A stretch of 64,000 nt of DNA from Ziziphus jujuba (taxonomy: Eukaryota; Streptophyta; Magnoliopsida; Rosales; Rhamnaceae): NCBI RefSeq assembly GCF_031755915.1, contig NC_083389.1, forward strand, positions 14,873,001 through 14,937,000. Reading direction: 5' to 3'. The notes under the pieces are model-generated. The model did not search any database. It was not told the DNA's origin and saw only the letters and a list, made by a program, of their open reading frames with translations. A program made the translations under genes and the position numbers. Shown here one piece after another: positions 62,081 to 64,000 of this stretch; position 1 is the first letter of the stretch, and the number at the start of each line of letters is the position of its first letter.

Positions 62081-63847
62081 ATGGCTTCTACTATTTCTTG
62101 TTCAAGCTCTTCTTCTTCGCCATTTCTCGAATTAGGTAACGGTAAAAAACGAAGACCCAATATAAATTGCTCTTTACAAACCCCATCTGTAATTCGGATC
62201 CCGAAACAGAGTCCGAGCACTTATCAGCCATCAAACACCACCACCATTAAAGAGAAATCAACGCCCAACTCTGTTTCTGATAAACCAGTGCCGTTTCAGC
62301 AATGGAATTTCCTTCAAAAAGCAGCAGCTATGGCTCTACAAGCGGTCGAAAGCGCTCTGGTTGAGCACGAGCGCAAACACCCACTTCCCAAAACAGCCGA
62401 CCCAAGTGTCCAAATCGCCGGCAATTTCGCTCCGGTACAGGAACAACCTGTCCAACACTCATTACCGGTGACCGGAAAGATTCCGAAATGCATTGAAGGT
62501 GTTTACGTTAGGAACGGAGCGAATCCCCATTACGAACCCGTGGCCGGTCACCATTTCTTCGACGGAGACGGCATGGTTCACGCCGTTCAGTTCAAGAACG
62601 GAACGGCAAGCTATTCATGCAGGTTCACAGAGACCCATAGACTTGTTCAGGAGAGAGCTTTTGGCCGTCCTGTTTTTCCTAAAGCAATCGGCGAGCTCCA
62701 TGGCCATTCCGGCATAGCTAGATTGCTTCTCTTCTATGCTCGTGGAATTTTCGGACTTGTCGATTCTAACCACGGCATGGGAGTGGCTAACGCCGGACTC
62801 GTCTACTTCAACGGCCGATTACTCGCCATGTCGGAAGACGATTTGCCTTACCATGTAAGAATCACTCCCTCCGGCGACCTCAAGACCGTCGGAAGGTACG
62901 ACTTCAACGGCCAGTTGAAATCTACCATGATCGCCCATCCGAAACTCGACCCTGAAACCGGCGAGCTCTTTGCTCTTAGCTACGACGTCGTTCAGAGGCC
63001 GTACCTGAAATACTTCCATTTCTCTCCCAGTGGCAAGAAATCCACTGATGTTGAAATCCCTCTTTCGCAGCCCACCATGATGCATGATTTCGCAATAACC
63101 GAGAATTTCGTGGTGATTCCGGACCAGCAGGTGGTCTTCAAGTTGCCGGAGATGATCCGCGGCGGCTCTCCGGTCATCTACGACAGAGAGAAGATGGCGA
63201 GGTTCGGGATTTTGGATAAGAATGCAACTGATGCTTCCGGGATTAAGTGGATTGAAGCTCCCGATTGCTTCTGCTTCCATCTATGGAACGCTTGGGAAGA
63301 GCCGGAGAATGATGAGGTGGTTGTTATTGGGTCTTGCATGACTCCTCCAGATTCCATTTTCAACGAATGCGAAGAGAACTTGAAGAGCGTCCTTTCAGAA
63401 ATCAGGCTCAATCTCAAAACAGGGAAATCCACGCGCCGCCCCATCATCTCGGAGCAAGAACAGGTGAATTTAGAAGCTGGTATGGTGAACCGGAACCGTC
63501 TCGGGAGGAAAACCCGGTTCGCTTACCTTGCTCTAGCTGAGCCATGGCCTAAAGTTTCAGGATTTGCTAAAGTTGATCTTTTCACCGGTGAAGTGAACAA
63601 GTTCATGTATGGCGAACAGAGGTTTGGTGGTGAACCCCTGTTTCTGCCTAAAGACCCCAACTCGGAAAATGAAGATGATGGGTATATATTGGCTTTTGTT
63701 CACGATGAGAAGGAATGGAAATCGGAGCTTCAAATCGTAAATGCCATGACTATGAAGTTGGAAGCCACTATCAAACTCCCTTCCAGAGTTCCATATGGTT
63801 TTCATGGCACATTTATAAGCTCCAAGGATCTGGAAAAACAGGCTTAG
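62081..63847 (+). CDS. NCED: 9-cis-epoxycarotenoid dioxygenase, NCED (intronless, 588 aa)
   Basis: NCED cleaves 9-cis-violaxanthin or 9'-cis-neoxanthin to xanthoxin in plastids, the committed step of abscisic acid synthesis. The ATG at 62081 opens a Ser-rich N-terminus (residues 1-~60) typical of a plastid transit peptide. Residues 76-100 form the amphipathic helix ([20 protein letters not shown]) linked to thylakoid association. The carotenoid-oxygenase (RPE65) beta-propeller follows. The four iron-binding His are in place: H286 (MIAHPK), H335 (MMHDF), H400 (FHLW) and H575 (GFHGTF). The lack of introns and the length are normal for NCEDs, and it resembles the stress-induced NCED1/NCED3 group. 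It is more GC-rich than its surroundings. The frame is intact, with a TAG... wait-free stop TAG at 63845-63847. Confidence 0.97.
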   Translation: MASTISCSSSSSSPFLELGNGKKRRPNINCSLQTPSVIRIPKQSPSTYQPSNTTTIKEKSTPNSVSDKPVPFQQWNFLQKAAAMALQAVESALVEHERKHPLPKTADPSVQIAGNFAPVQEQPVQHSLPVTGKIPKCIEGVYVRNGANPHYEPVAGHHFFDGDGMVHAVQFKNGTASYSCRFTETHRLVQERAFGRPVFPKAIGELHGHSGIARLLLFYARGIFGLVDSNHGMGVANAGLVYFNGRLLAMSEDDLPYHVRITPSGDLKTVGRYDFNGQLKSTMIAHPKLDPETGELFALSYDVVQRPYLKYFHFSPSGKKSTDVEIPLSQPTMMHDFAITENFVVIPDQQVVFKLPEMIRGGSPVIYDREKMARFGILDKNATDASGIKWIEAPDCFCFHLWNAWEEPENDEVVVIGSCMTPPDSIFNECEENLKSVLSEIRLNLKTGKSTRRPIISEQEQVNLEAGMVNRNRLGRKTRFAYLALAEPWPKVSGFAKVDLFTGEVNKFMYGEQRFGGEPLFLPKDPNSENEDDGYILAFVHDEKEWKSELQIVNAMTMKLEATIKLPSRVPYGFHGTFISSKDLEKQA

Positions 63848-64000
63848 TTGGTTATATATTTTAGTCAGGTTGATCGCCATGGTCCTCTTCATCGGTTTCT
63901 TCTTTTTTCGTTATGTTTGTATGTAAATTGTTAGTAGATTGAAGGAGATTTACCAGAGGGATTGGCTTTTCTAATGCGTCCCCGGAATCTTCTTTGTTCA
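63848..64000 (+). other. Start of the NCED 3' UTR, cut by the window edge
   Basis: Follows the stop codon and runs T-rich to the end of the window. No poly(A) signal could be fixed. Confidence 0.6.

Noticed and set aside
62819..63280. Long minus-strand frames inside NCED
   Set aside because: Antisense shadows of a real coding sequence with strong codon structure on the plus strand.

Overview
The window looks like nuclear DNA of a flowering plant, very probably a eudicot. It is AT-rich, with long gene-free stretches full of (TA)n runs and poly-A/T tracts. The genes have GT-AG introns, and the families are plant-specific: a VQ-motif protein, a GH28 exopolygalacturonase, a CID/PAM2 double-RRM protein and an intronless 9-cis-epoxycarotenoid dioxygenase (NCED). 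The species cannot be named from the sequence alone.

Layout. 1-10.3 kb: two diverged copies of a roughly 0.7 kb segment, each hit by a different transposon. Copy 1 holds a 1,423-bp hAT-like element with a MITE nested in it. Copy 2 holds a nearly complete but frameshifted 7.1-kb Copia LTR retrotransposon on the minus strand. 11.6-12.3 kb: VQ-motif gene (minus) with W-box cores upstream. 15.3-17.5 kb: four-exon exopolygalacturonase (plus). 18.9-25.1 kb: ten-exon gene for a poly(A)-binding-protein-interacting RRM protein (minus). 25.6-35.5 kb: no gene seen, only MITE-like hairpins, local duplications and a decayed LTR-type element.

35,536-45,535 is the most notable object: a Mutator-like transposon of exactly 10,000 bp. 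It has terminal inverted repeats of roughly 110 bp and a perfect 9-bp target-site duplication (TTATTTCAA). It carries broken pieces of several unrelated host genes: LTO1 (plastid VKOR-thioredoxin), a plastid dicarboxylate translocator, a BPA1-type RRM protein, an unidentified membrane-protein exon and further exon-like pieces. It also holds an array of ~254-bp repeats whose orientation flips near its end, and a rearranged TRIM-like retroelement that landed inside one captured exon. No transposase is visible, so it is a non-autonomous Pack-MULE-type element.

45.5-62 kb: mostly empty of genes, with an RNase-H-like retroelement remnant at 46.2 kb, MITE-like hairpins and tandem duplications. 62,081-63,847: intact NCED gene for the committed step of abscisic acid synthesis, with a TATA box, a proximal G-box/ABRE and further ACGTG motifs about 1.4 kb upstream.

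The four intact host genes (VQ, polygalacturonase, CID-type RRM, NCED) are separate transcription units with no evident functional link. No tRNA, rRNA or CRISPR array was recognised. Splice sites were placed by eye from GT/AG signals, reading frame and remembered family sequence, so exon edges are predictions.
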